DNA from: Reyranella sp.
GTDB taxonomy: Bacteria > Pseudomonadota > Alphaproteobacteria > Reyranellales > Reyranellaceae
Length of the DNA: 6,886 nucleotides
Assembly (NCBI GenBank): GCA_016780605.1
Contig: JADHLS010000275.1
Location: 1-6,886 of the forward strand
Direction of reading: 5' to 3'
The notes beneath the pieces were generated by a model. That model searched no databases, had not been told where the DNA came from, and worked only from the letters and a program-made list of their open reading frames with translations. The position numbers were made by a program, and so were the translations under genes. Below are positions 1-6,554 of the stretch, piece by piece; the stretch's first letter is position 1, and each line of letters opens with the position of its first letter.

Positions 1-82
1 GCCGACCGCCGACAATTTAGCCGCGCCACGCAACGCCTGGTCGATGGAGGTTCACCCGGTATCACCCCGGAGGGCCTCCCCG

Positions 83-400
83 ATGTATCTTGCCCGCTTC
101 TCCTACGACGTGCTGCCGGTCAACCGCCAGCGCGCCATCGACTTCATCCAGCGCGACGTCAAGGCGGCCCACGGCGAGGGCCTCAAAGGCCGTCTGCTGG
201 TGCGGCTCACTCGCCATAACGGCAGCGCCGCCCTGCAGTTCGAGCTCGAGCTCGCGCGCCTGGACCAGCTCGACCAGTCCCGCGAGCACGGCGTCGGCAC
301 CGGCCAGGAGACCGGCAACTGGATGCGGGCATTCAGCGAGATCCTGGTCGCGCCGCCCGTGGTCGAGATCCTGTGGGTCGCCGAGGCCGCGGCGGAATAG
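83..400 (+). CDS. Small hypothetical protein, about 105 aa
   Basis: I do not recognise a named family. The ATG at 83 is chosen because a GGAGGG ribosome binding site lies 8 bases upstream (69-74); an in-frame ATG at 44 would add 13 residues rich in Pro and Arg that look like untranslated leader. The protein is soluble, with no signal peptide or membrane segment. It opens with a beta-strand-like MYLARFSYDVLP followed by a charged helix (VNRQRAIDFIQRDVKAA), then a strand (GRLLVRLTRH), a second strand (AALQFELELARL), a helix (NWMRAFSEILVA) and a final strand (VVEILWVAE). That order resembles small dimeric alpha/beta-barrel (ferredoxin-like) proteins, but this is inference from strand order only. 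It is convergent with the SDR gene, with about 30 bp between the stops, so it is not in its operon. Any upstream partner would lie outside the window. Confidence 0.72.
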   Translation: MYLARFSYDVLPVNRQRAIDFIQRDVKAAHGEGLKGRLLVRLTRHNGSAALQFELELARLDQLDQSREHGVGTGQETGNWMRAFSEILVAPPVVEILWVAEAAAE

Positions 401-430
401 TTTGGCGCTAGCGCAGGTGCGGACGGTGTC

Positions 431-1192
431 TCACCATTTCTCCAGCCACGGCCGCAGCACGACTTCGAACGCCCAGGTCGAGCGGTGCTGCCGATGGAGC
501 TGCAAGTACGTCTCGGCGATGTGGTCGGGATCCGCCAGGTTGTCGTCGACGCTGGTACCCGCCAGCCGATGAGCGCGCGAGCCGTCTTCCTGCGTCCAGC
601 CGATCGCCGCGTCGATCGGCACGTTGGCGACGTGAATGCCCTGCGGCATCAGCTCGCGCGCCATGCTCTGCGCCAACCCGGCCTTGGCATGGCAGGCCAT
701 GGCGAAGGCGCCGCTCAACGGGAACCCCTTCAGCGCCGCACTGGCGTTGGTGAAGATGATCGTGCCCCTCGCCCCGTTGGCGTTCGGCTCGTTCTCGCGC
801 ATGCGCCGCGCCGCTTGCTGGCCGACCAGCAAGGCGCTGAACGCGGCGTTGCGGATGGTGTCGAACGCCATCGCCGGCTCGACCTCGGCGATGCCCTTGC
901 GAAAGATGCCGGGCACGCGCCCGTCGATGTTGTGCACGACGAGCGTCGGCGATCCCAGGTCCCCGGCAACGGCCTTGAACAGGGATTCCACGCCAGCCGC
1001 ATCGCCGGCGTCGCAGGCGTAGCGCCGCACGCCATGCGCCTTCTCGAGCGCCTGCAGGACCGGCTTGTCCGGAGTGCGGGCGGCAACGGCGACGCGCATG
1101 CCCTCCCTGGCAAAGAGCCGCGCGCAGCTTGCACTGATGCCTGGTCCGCCGCCGACGATCAATGCAACGTCCTGATGATGTGAATTGGTCAT
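431..1192 (-). CDS. SDR-family NAD(P)-binding protein, catalytic Tyr replaced
   Basis: A short-chain dehydrogenase/reductase of 253 aa, the usual length of a classical SDR. The Rossmann dinucleotide site is VGGGPGIS (residues 13-20), standing in for TGxxxGIG. The strand VAVAART at 34-40, with Arg39, hints at NADP preference. HNID at 87-90 replaces the usual NNAG. The active-site Ser is in FTNAS (Ser151). In the YxxxK position the sequence is ACHAK: Lys170 is kept but the Tyr is Ala166. Known SDR subgroups with the pattern RARELMPxGIHVAxVxID also lack this Tyr, so this may be a real subfamily trait and not damage. Substrate is unknown; it is cytoplasmic. The ATG at 1192 starts directly before the first Rossmann strand. 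A TTG at 1252 would add 20 unconvincing residues. No strong Shine-Dalgarno sequence is seen before 1192, so the start is moderately certain. It lies 128 bp downstream of the exported-protein gene, on the same strand, and is probably transcribed separately because a stem-loop intervenes. Confidence 0.9.
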   Translation of the reverse strand: MTNSHHQDVALIVGGGPGISASCARLFAREGMRVAVAARTPDKPVLQALEKAHGVRRYACDAGDAAGVESLFKAVAGDLGSPTLVVHNIDGRVPGIFRKGIAEVEPAMAFDTIRNAAFSALLVGQQAARRMRENEPNANGARGTIIFTNASAALKGFPLSGAFAMACHAKAGLAQSMARELMPQGIHVANVPIDAAIGWTQEDGSRAHRLAGTSVDDNLADPDHIAETYLQLHRQHRSTWAFEVVLRPWLEKW

Positions 1193-1286
1193 GCGCCAAT
1201 AGTCGGTGTCGAAACGAAACGCTTCAACCGGCAAAAACTCATGGCACCGCAAGAAAACGGACGGCCGGCGCTTCAGATTTGGGAGC

Positions 1287-1314
1287 CACCTCCCCGCGCG
1301 AAACGCGGGGGGTG
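1287..1314 (-). terminator. GC-rich stem-loop after the HdeD/exported-protein operon
   Basis: CCCCGCG (1292-1298) pairs with CGCGGGG (1304-1310) around a five-base loop. CACC (1287-1290) pairs with GGTG (1311-1314) across a single bulged base, giving an 11-bp stem. It begins five bases past the TGA of the exported-protein gene, where a terminator for the minus-strand operon would sit. No T-run follows on either strand, so it is not a canonical intrinsic terminator. It may stop transcription only partly or protect the mRNA 3' end. The structure is seen directly; the role is inferred. Confidence 0.5.
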
Positions 1315-1319
1315 AGCGA

Positions 1320-1880
1320 TCAAGAGGGCAGGTTCACCTGGCAGGTCGCCTTGTCGACGAAGGTGGTGACCCGGGGGCCCATCACGGCCACGCCGGCGCG
1401 CACGCCTGGCCCGAGCGTGGACACCGTGGCCCGCGTGGTGGTGACGGGCTTGCCGGCATTGGTGAACTGGCAATCGAGGGTCGGCGAGACCGCGTTGCCG
1501 CTGTTGTTGTTCAGGTAGCCGACCAGCTGCCAGCGTTGGCCTGGCACCGCGCGCAAGGTCACGTTCTCCATGACGACGATGGGCACGGTGGGACCGGCGG
1601 TGATCGGCACCGAGCCGACCGGCCGCGCCGTCACCTTCTGCAGCACCAGCTGCGTGGGCACGTTCTGGGCGCTGGGATCGAAGGCGGCATCTTCCGGACC
1701 GATCGGCTTGCCGTCCTGGCCGACCGTCTCCGGCGTCCAGACCTGGCCGGTCTTGGGATCGCGGAACTCGGGCGAGCCCGTGGTGGCCGACACGTCGACC
1801 TTGAAGCCCTGGGCGTATGCCGCCGGTGCGAGCGCGAAGGCGAACAGACAGAGCGATAGCGTCTTCAGGGATACTTTCAT
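1320..1880 (-). CDS. Small exported protein of unknown function, 186 aa
   Basis: The product starts with a clear Sec signal peptide: charged MKVSLK, a hydrophobic core LSLCLFAFALA and a probable cut after AYA, near residue 23. The mature part is about 163 residues, rich in Thr, Val, Pro and Gly, with no membrane segment, so it is probably periplasmic or secreted. Residues about 119-182 alternate in a beta-sandwich-like way (WQLVGYLNNNSGNAV, TLDCQF, TTTRATVSTLGPGV, TCQV), reminiscent of FxLYD/Ig-like domains of bacterial envelope proteins; this is a guess from pattern. The two Cys in the mature region, Cys137 and Cys180, could form a disulfide. Its ATG overlaps the stop of the upstream HdeD-like gene as ATGA, and its ribosome binding site AGGAGGTGAT is a ten-base match to the 16S 3' end. 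High, coupled translation with the HdeD gene is expected. The start is certain: the upstream extension lacks a plausible protein. I cannot name a family. Confidence 0.88.
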   Translation of the reverse strand: MKVSLKTLSLCLFAFALAPAAYAQGFKVDVSATTGSPEFRDPKTGQVWTPETVGQDGKPIGPEDAAFDPSAQNVPTQLVLQKVTARPVGSVPITAGPTVPIVVMENVTLRAVPGQRWQLVGYLNNNSGNAVSPTLDCQFTNAGKPVTTTRATVSTLGPGVRAGVAVMGPRVTTFVDKATCQVNLPS

Positions 1881-2452
1881 CGCATCACCTCCTGGGAACG
1901 AGGTCTCAGTCCCAAGCCAATCGAAATCCAGCCGACGCCGCTGAAGACGAGATCGATGGCGAGGAACAGGCCGAGGATGTAGAGGCTGTTGACCGGCCAT
2001 CGCGCCACGACCACCAGGCCGACCAGCAGGGTGATCAGGCCGGAGAAAGCCACGACTCCCCACGACGAGCCCGCTTTCATGTTGAAGGCGAGCACGATCT
2101 TGACGATGCCCGAGGCGATCAGCGAGGCGCCCAGCAGCAAGGTGAGGAGCTTGGCCGCGAGCAGCGGATTTTCGAAGGTCAGGATGCCGGCGATGATGTA
2201 GAGCGCGGCGAGCAGCAGCCAGAGGACGAACTTGCCCCAAGACTTCACCTGCAGGGCGCTGATGACCTCGGCGATGCCCGCGACGATCATCATGATGCCG
2301 ACGAGAAAGACGCTGACGACCGTGGCCATGACGACGCTCGACAGCGCCACGGCGCCGGCGATCAGGTAGACCACGCCCAAGGCGACGACCCAGCCGCTCT
2401 TGGCGCGCAGCGGTTCGGCAACAGGGCTTGCAGCTTGGTCAGAGACGGTCAT
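1877..2452 (-). CDS. HdeD family (DUF308) membrane protein, copy 1
   Basis: A 191-aa integral inner-membrane protein with six predicted hydrophobic helices at about residues 20-38, 42-66, 72-93, 97-122, 129-149 and 155-182. The helices are built as three two-helix DUF308 units, each with the pattern of a Gly/Ala helix, short turn, then hydrophobic helix. The link FENPLLAAKLLTLLLGASLIASGI (residues 93-116) is typical of HdeD-like proteins. E. coli HdeD contributes to acid resistance at high cell density; the biochemical role is not established, and this copy is assigned by family only. The N-terminal 18 residues are polar and cytosolic-looking. The ATG at 2452 is preferred, with GAGG/GGAAAG upstream; a GTG at 2464 would add four residues. 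The gene follows a paralogous HdeD-like gene by 98 bp and overlaps the exported-protein gene by 4 bp, so the three probably form one operon. Confidence 0.9.
   Translation of the reverse strand: MTVSDQAASPVAEPLRAKSGWVVALGVVYLIAGAVALSSVVMATVVSVFLVGIMMIVAGIAEVISALQVKSWGKFVLWLLLAALYIIAGILTFENPLLAAKLLTLLLGASLIASGIVKIVLAFNMKAGSSWGVVAFSGLITLLVGLVVVARWPVNSLYILGLFLAIDLVFSGVGWISIGLGLRPRSQEVMR
1884..1893 (-). promoter_or_regulatory. Very strong ribosome binding site for the exported protein
   Basis: AGGAGGTGAT on the minus strand complements ten bases of the conserved 16S rRNA 3' end, with seven bases between the GGAGG core and the ATG at 1880. It lies entirely within the last codons of the HdeD-like gene (encoding part of SQEVMR), so it fixes the start of the downstream gene and supports translational coupling. 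Confidence 0.85.
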
Positions 2453-2495
2453 TCGACTTTCCACCTCGTCTGGCCGGGCATTCTACGAAGTGATG

Positions 2496-2513
2496 CCGTC
2501 AACGCATTGACGG
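2496..2513. repeat. Inverted repeat between the two HdeD-like genes
   Basis: CCGTCAA (2496-2502) and TTGACGG (2507-2513) form a perfect 7-bp inverted repeat around CGCA. It sits 44 bp upstream of the second HdeD-like start in the 98-bp gap. It could be a leader hairpin or an operator half-site pair; there is no T-run to suggest termination. Confidence 0.45.
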
Positions 2514-2520
2514 GTCATCC

Positions 2521-2535
2521 CACGGCTATGCCGTG
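2521..2535. repeat. Small hairpin between the two HdeD-like genes
   Basis: CACGGC (2521-2526) and GCCGTG (2530-2535) form a 6-bp stem with the three-base loop TAT, 16 bp past the stop of the upstream HdeD-like gene. No T-run follows, so it is not a classic terminator. It may be an mRNA processing or stability element within the operon. Confidence 0.4.
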
Positions 2536-2550
2536 TGTCCCAATGTGATC

Positions 2551-3129
2551 TCAGGCCGACGCCGCAGCCTTGCGCGAAGCGAGCGCAATCGCGACGTAGG
2601 CACAGCCGGCGAACAGCAACGACACGCCTGCCACCGTCGCCGGGGTGAAGGAATGGCTGTAGGGCAGCTTCGCCACCAGGAGGGCGCTCGCGATCAAGGC
2701 AATGCAGCCCGACAGCAGGAACCAATGCCAGCCCGACTGATTGCGGACGCGTATGGCAAAGGCGATCTGGGTCAGGCCGTGGACGGCAAAGATGATGGCG
2801 ATCAACAGCGTCAGCGCCACGACGCCGGCAAACGGATCCATGTAGATCAAGGCGCCGCCGATCGTGGCCAGGATGCCGAGCAGCAGATGCCAGATGAAGC
2901 CCGCCCAGTTCAGCATCTTGCCGGACTGCATGATCTGCACGATGCCGCTCACCACCAGCACGCTGCCCAGGATCTTGCTGGCGGGAACCTCGGAGACGGC
3001 CGGGACCAGGATGGCGAGCGCACCGGCCAGGATCAGCACGGCGCCCAGGATCACCAGCCAGAGCCAGTTGTCGCGAAAGACCACGGCCGTGTGACGCTGC
3101 TCGGTGCCGCTGGTGTAGTCGCTGCTCAT
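2551..3129 (-). CDS. HdeD family (DUF308) membrane protein, copy 2
   Basis: A 192-aa integral inner-membrane protein with a polar N-terminus of about 20 residues and six hydrophobic helices at about residues 22-43, 51-68, 74-95, 99-125, 131-153 and 161-185. It has the same fold plan as its neighbour: a NWLWLVILGAVLILAGALAIL opening helix, then YMDPFAGVVALTLLIAIIFAVHGLTQI, matching the (E/D)P plus long helix pattern of DUF308 repeats. The two proteins are clearly diverged, so this is an old duplication or a recruited paralogue, not a recent copy. The ATG at 3129 has GGAGGAG ending six bases upstream, a strong site; the 31-residue upstream extension is basic and unlike protein. It is the first gene of the probable three-gene minus-strand operon. 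The 159 bp between it and the solute-binding gene must hold its promoter; I could not pick a convincing -35/-10 pair there. Role by family: acid or envelope stress tolerance, unproven. Confidence 0.9.
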   Translation of the reverse strand: MSSDYTSGTEQRHTAVVFRDNWLWLVILGAVLILAGALAILVPAVSEVPASKILGSVLVVSGIVQIMQSGKMLNWAGFIWHLLLGILATIGGALIYMDPFAGVVALTLLIAIIFAVHGLTQIAFAIRVRNQSGWHWFLLSGCIALIASALLVAKLPYSHSFTPATVAGVSLLFAGCAYVAIALASRKAAASA

Positions 3130-3288
3130 GTCCGCTCCTCCGTCGCAACGGGTTCGCCCAGGACGCTGCCTGTCATGATAGGGGCGGCGTAGAATCGCGC
3201 GGCCCTGCAACCGGGGATACAATGCCCCAATTGCCGGGCGGCCGCCAGTCTGCGTCTGAGGCCTCGTTGTTGACCTTCCGCCCGCTAC

Positions 3289-5250
3289 TTACGATGACGC
3301 CGAAACCCAGAACGTATCCGGTTGGTAGAGGCCGATATAGCCGCCGGGATCCCAGGCGTAGTAGCCCTCCTTCGGCACGTTGCGCACCTTGGGCCCGACC
3401 ACGACCGGCTGACGCGCCCCATTCACCGTGCCGATAGAGAAGACCTCGTCGGTGTTGGTCTGCAGGATCTTTTCCCAGGCGCGCCGGCGGCCCGCCTCGT
3501 CGACCGCGTTCTCCCATTCGCCGACATAGTCGAGCAGCCGGCTGGCCGACTCGAGATCGCACTTCTCGCCCTGTCGGCCGTTCGACTCGACGTAGAGACC
3601 CCATTTCGGCCACTGCAGGCCGCCGCGCATGGTCGGCGCAAACTCCCGCGGGCTGGTGTTCGGCGTCGGCGCCGCGGTGACGATGCCGGCATAGGCCATC
3701 ATCAGCGCTTCGCCCGACAGGTTGCGCAGGCGGAAGTTCTCGAGCGTCTGCTGCTTCACCAGGATCTTGATGCCGATCTTTCGCCAGTGGTCGGTGATCA
3801 GCTGCAGGACGTCCGCCTCCTCCGTGAGCTCGCGCTGGCTTTCGACGATGATGATCGCCGGTCGCCCGTCGGCCAGCAGTCGGATGCCGTCCGGACCACG
3901 CTTGAGCCCGATCTCGTCGAGCAGCTTGTTCGCGAGCGCCGGATCGTACTGCGCCCACCGGGTCGCGTACTCGGGCTTGAACAGCACCGACCTCGACATG
4001 ATCGTGTTGTTCGACGGCGTGGCCATCCCGATGAAGGCGACCTGGTTCAGCTCCTCGCGATCGATGGCGATCGACAGCGCCCGACGGAAGCGCACCTCCC
4101 GGAACAGCCGGCGCCACTCGGCATCGTTGGCGTTGAGATTGGGGTAGAGCGCGACCTGCGAGCCGGAACCGACCTCCCACAGCCGCACCTCGGCGCCCGA
4201 TGTCTTGGCGCTTTTCTTCAGGAACGTGTAGTCGCGCATGTTGAGATAGCGCGACTGCAGATCGGATTCGCCAAGCCCGGCCTTGGCCGGGATCAGGTTG
4301 GCCGCGGCCATGGTGAAGATGACGCGATCGACATAAGGCAGCTGAAGGCCCTTCTCGTCGATGCGGTGATAGAAGGGGTTGCGCACGAAGACGTAGCGTT
4401 GCGCCGGCGAAGGCGTCGTGGCGATCCAGGGATTGAGGCTGGGCAGGTCGACGTTGTCGTTGGCGAACATGACATCGGCGCGACGAAAGATCTGCACCCA
4501 GTTCCCCGCGCTCTGGCCGCCCCTCGCACGCCGCGCGATCTCGGCGGGGTCGGTGTACTTCGGATGGAACTGCCTGAGATAGTGGGCCGGTCGGAACAGG
4601 AAAAGCGGCGCGGCCCGCGCCTGGCTCTCGATGAAGTAGGGGTTGGGCCTCGGCCAGCTGTATCTGATCGTGCTGTCGTCGACGATGTCGACCTTGGGCG
4701 GCTGCTCGTCGACCAGAAGCTCGACCGACGGGCCGCCGGGCGAGAGCTCCTTGTTGTTGGCGATGTCTTCCCAGAAGAAACGGAAATCCTCGGTGGTGAA
4801 AGGATGGCCATCGGACCATTTGTGGCCGGCCCTCAACCTGAAGGTGAAGCTCCGTCCTCCATTGTCGTCGTAGCTTTCCAGGATGTCGGGATGGAGCTTG
4901 AACCTGTCGTCATAGACGATCAGCCGCGTATAGCTGTAGACCGTCATCAGCGACGTCTCGCGCGCGCTCGATATCAGCATGTCGAGCTGGCCGCCCTGCC
5001 GGCCGGGACCGTCATCGCCGGGAAACCGCCGGACGACCAGCGGCCGGCCGGGGATGCGCTGGGCGGCCGGCGGCAGGGCCGCCGCTTTCACTCTGTCGGC
5101 AAACAACGGCGTTTCTTGCATCGCCGGCATCGGATCAGCGGCGAAGACGGGGTCGCAAAGAAGGCCGGAAACAAGCCCGCCGATGAAAGACCGTCTCTGC
5201 ACGCGAGCCCCCTGGCTACGCTGCCCCATATGGGCATCGGCTGCTACCAT
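3289..5250 (-). CDS. ABC transporter periplasmic solute-binding protein, family 5 (oligopeptide type)
   Basis: About 653 aa, at the long end for DppA/OppA-type binding proteins, which deliver peptides, nickel, opines or other solutes to an ABC permease. The family 5 signature is clear: GGRSFTFRLRAGHKWSDGHP at residues 131-150, then FTTEDFRFFWEDI. Further on, RFRRALSIAIDREELNQVAF is the conserved segment common to these proteins. The N-terminus carries a twin-arginine-like signal (RVQRRSFIGG, then hydrophobic LVSGLL and a probable cut near VFAA). The Cys at about residue 32 lacks a good lipobox, so it is probably free and periplasmic. Start: ATG 5250 is the longest; ATG 5229, or GTG 5202 with AGGGGG just upstream, are good alternatives and keep the RR motif. 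No permease or ATPase gene lies in the window, so it is an orphan here. It is divergent from the AI-2E family gene. Substrate cannot be read from sequence. Confidence 0.93.
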   Translation of the reverse strand: MVAADAHMGQRSQGARVQRRSFIGGLVSGLLCDPVFAADPMPAMQETPLFADRVKAAALPPAAQRIPGRPLVVRRFPGDDGPGRQGGQLDMLISSARETSLMTVYSYTRLIVYDDRFKLHPDILESYDDNGGRSFTFRLRAGHKWSDGHPFTTEDFRFFWEDIANNKELSPGGPSVELLVDEQPPKVDIVDDSTIRYSWPRPNPYFIESQARAAPLFLFRPAHYLRQFHPKYTDPAEIARRARGGQSAGNWVQIFRRADVMFANDNVDLPSLNPWIATTPSPAQRYVFVRNPFYHRIDEKGLQLPYVDRVIFTMAAANLIPAKAGLGESDLQSRYLNMRDYTFLKKSAKTSGAEVRLWEVGSGSQVALYPNLNANDAEWRRLFREVRFRRALSIAIDREELNQVAFIGMATPSNNTIMSRSVLFKPEYATRWAQYDPALANKLLDEIGLKRGPDGIRLLADGRPAIIIVESQRELTEEADVLQLITDHWRKIGIKILVKQQTLENFRLRNLSGEALMMAYAGIVTAAPTPNTSPREFAPTMRGGLQWPKWGLYVESNGRQGEKCDLESASRLLDYVGEWENAVDEAGRRRAWEKILQTNTDEVFSIGTVNGARQPVVVGPKVRNVPKEGYYAWDPGGYIGLYQPDTFWVSASS

Positions 5251-5326
5251 AGCCAGCTATGTCGCCCGCAAAAACCGCCTAATAATCCGGCTGGCGCGCA
5301 TCATCGGGCGGGTCCGCAGCCGCCGC

Positions 5327-5344
5327 CCGGCATGCTGATGCCGG
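5327..5344. repeat. Inverted repeat in the divergent intergenic region
   Basis: CCGGCAT (5327-5333) and ATGCCGG (5338-5344) form a perfect 7-bp inverted repeat around GCTG. It lies about 80 bp upstream of the solute-binding gene start and just upstream of the candidate AI-2E family promoter, so it could be a shared regulator site or a leader hairpin. The role is inference only. Confidence 0.35.
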
Positions 5345-5357
5345 CGATGACGGAGAT

Positions 5358-5387
5358 TTGGGACAATTGGCACACCGCAGGGATATA
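5358..5387 (+). promoter_or_regulatory. Candidate sigma-70-like promoter for the AI-2E family gene
   Basis: TTGGGA (5358-5363) and GATATA (5382-5387) are spaced by 18 bases, an acceptable though imperfect -35/-10 pair in otherwise GC-rich DNA. It would give a leader of roughly 125 bases before the GTG at 5520. A match of this quality can occur by chance. Confidence 0.2.
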
Positions 5388-5519
5388 GAGCACAAGGAAA
5401 AGCAAAGCTGCCGCGCTACGCTCGCGAAGCCCTGCGTCGGCGAACTGTCCACGCATTGCGTCCTTGGGCCGAGCATGCTGGAACTCAAAGGTCCTTCCCG
5501 AGATTGAGCACTACCACGC

Positions 5520-6554
5520 GTGCCTAACCCATCGCGCCCTCTGATAACTCTGCCGTTGATCGTGCTGGCAATCGCCGCTGGCCTTGCCTTGGTTTGGTAC
5601 AGCGCGCCGAGCTTGCTGCTGCTCTTCGCCGGCATTCTGTTCGGCGCATTCCTCGATGCCTGCACGCGAGGGCTGGGCTACGTCCTTCCAGTGGCCCGGC
5701 CGACTCGATATGCCCTCGTCGTCGTGCTCTTCGCCTCGGTCGCGGCAGTGGCGCTCGGTGTGAGCATCGTCCGCCTGCCCGGCCAGGCACATGCCCTGCT
5801 CGCCGTCATGGATGCCCAGCTCACCGTGCTGGAGCATGAGCTTGCGACGTTCGGCATCGACCTGTTCGGACCGGCAGGCCGCGAGGGCCTTTCGCAATTC
5901 CTCACCGATCCCGGCCGTCTGTTCGGCCACGTGCACTACGCCGTCACCGGCGCCTATGTGGTCCTGATGAATACCATCGTCGTGGTGTGCCTGGGGATGT
6001 TCTTCGCCGCCAGCCCTGCCGCGTACCGCGAAGGAATGCTCATCCTCGTCCCCGTCGCGGCTCGCACGCGCATCCGCGCGGTCATGGACGAGATGGGCCA
6101 GGTGATGCGCAGCTGGCTGCTGGCGCAGCTTCTGCGCGGCGTGGTCGTCGCGATCCTGCTCGCCGCCGCCTTCCACGCCCTCGACGTTCCCGGCGCGACC
6201 CTGCTCGGCCTCCAGGGCGGCGTGGCGATCTTCGTTCCCTATCTCGGTCCGCTGATCGCGGCCTTTCCGGTGGCGCTGGTCGCCATGCCGCTCGGCCTCG
6301 GCACCTTCGCCTGGATCATGATCGCCTACCTCGTCATCCAGAACGTCGACGGCTTCATCTTCGCCCCGTTGATCCAGAAAGGCGCCGTCAACGTCGCCCC
6401 GGCCTGGACCCTGTTCGCCATCGTGATCCTGGGGGCGCTGTTCGGCATCATGGGCATCGCCCTTGCCGCGCCACTCCTGGCGATCATGCGTGTCGCGGTG
6501 TTGCGCTTCTACGTCGAGGATTGGCTGCGCGACCGTCCGGATGTCTCGGCCTGA
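5520..6554 (+). CDS. AI-2E family (PerM/TqsA-type) membrane transporter
   Basis: A 344-aa polytopic inner-membrane protein, the normal length for the family (PF01594, formerly UPF0118). Members include TqsA, linked to autoinducer-2 export, and others tied to Na+/H+ exchange, so the transported solute cannot be assumed. Two N-terminal helices (about residues 9-26 and 29-50) and a third (63-83) precede a long soluble stretch (about 86-140) typical of the family. Then come helices at about 141-163 and 205-220, the hallmark FVPYLGPLIAAFP (238-250), and the conserved tail NVDGFIFAPLIQKGAVNVAPAWTL with a final helical pair IVILGALFGIMGIALAAPLLAI. The GTG at 5520 is the first possible start, because a TGA lies five codons upstream in frame; its ribosome binding site is weak. 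The gene is complete and appears monocistronic: no same-strand gene follows within 330 bp, and no clear terminator is seen after its stop. Confidence 0.94.
   Translation: MPNPSRPLITLPLIVLAIAAGLALVWYSAPSLLLLFAGILFGAFLDACTRGLGYVLPVARPTRYALVVVLFASVAAVALGVSIVRLPGQAHALLAVMDAQLTVLEHELATFGIDLFGPAGREGLSQFLTDPGRLFGHVHYAVTGAYVVLMNTIVVVCLGMFFAASPAAYREGMLILVPVAARTRIRAVMDEMGQVMRSWLLAQLLRGVVVAILLAAAFHALDVPGATLLGLQGGVAIFVPYLGPLIAAFPVALVAMPLGLGTFAWIMIAYLVIQNVDGFIFAPLIQKGAVNVAPAWTLFAIVILGALFGIMGIALAAPLLAIMRVAVLRFYVEDWLRDRPDVSA

Larger units (their letters stand above)
5251..5519. other. Divergent promoter region between solute-binding and AI-2E family genes
   Basis: These 269 bp separate two divergently read genes and so should carry both promoters. 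I see no gene here: the frames that cross it are antisense extensions. It contains a 7-bp inverted repeat (5327-5344), a possible plus-strand promoter (5358-5387) and A-rich patches such as ACAAGGAAAAGCAAAG (5392-5407). No recognised operator motif was found. Confidence 0.6.

Noticed and set aside
69..79. The GGAGGGCCTCC symmetric sequence overlapping the first ribosome binding site
   Set aside because: The two halves are separated by one base, too short to fold as a hairpin, and short symmetric GC-rich words are common here.
405..414. The palindrome GCGCTAGCGC between the first two genes, with nine of its bases repeated near 6872
   Set aside because: It has no loop and no T-run to be a terminator, and a nine-base match between two places in 6.9 kb is expected by chance.
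485..1183. A 232-codon plus-strand frame opposite the SDR gene
   Set aside because: Antisense shadow: no plausible ribosome binding site or domain, while the minus strand has a full Rossmann protein.
1881..2240. Upstream extension of the exported-protein reading frame to 2240
   Set aside because: The extension overlaps the HdeD-like gene in another frame and reads as basic low-complexity sequence. The signal peptide and strong ribosome binding site fix the start at 1880.
3322..5388. A 688-codon plus-strand open frame opposite the solute-binding gene
   Set aside because: It mirrors a clear family 5 gene almost exactly. Its translation is rich in Arg, Asp, Gly and His with no recognisable domain, as expected for the antisense of a GC-rich gene.
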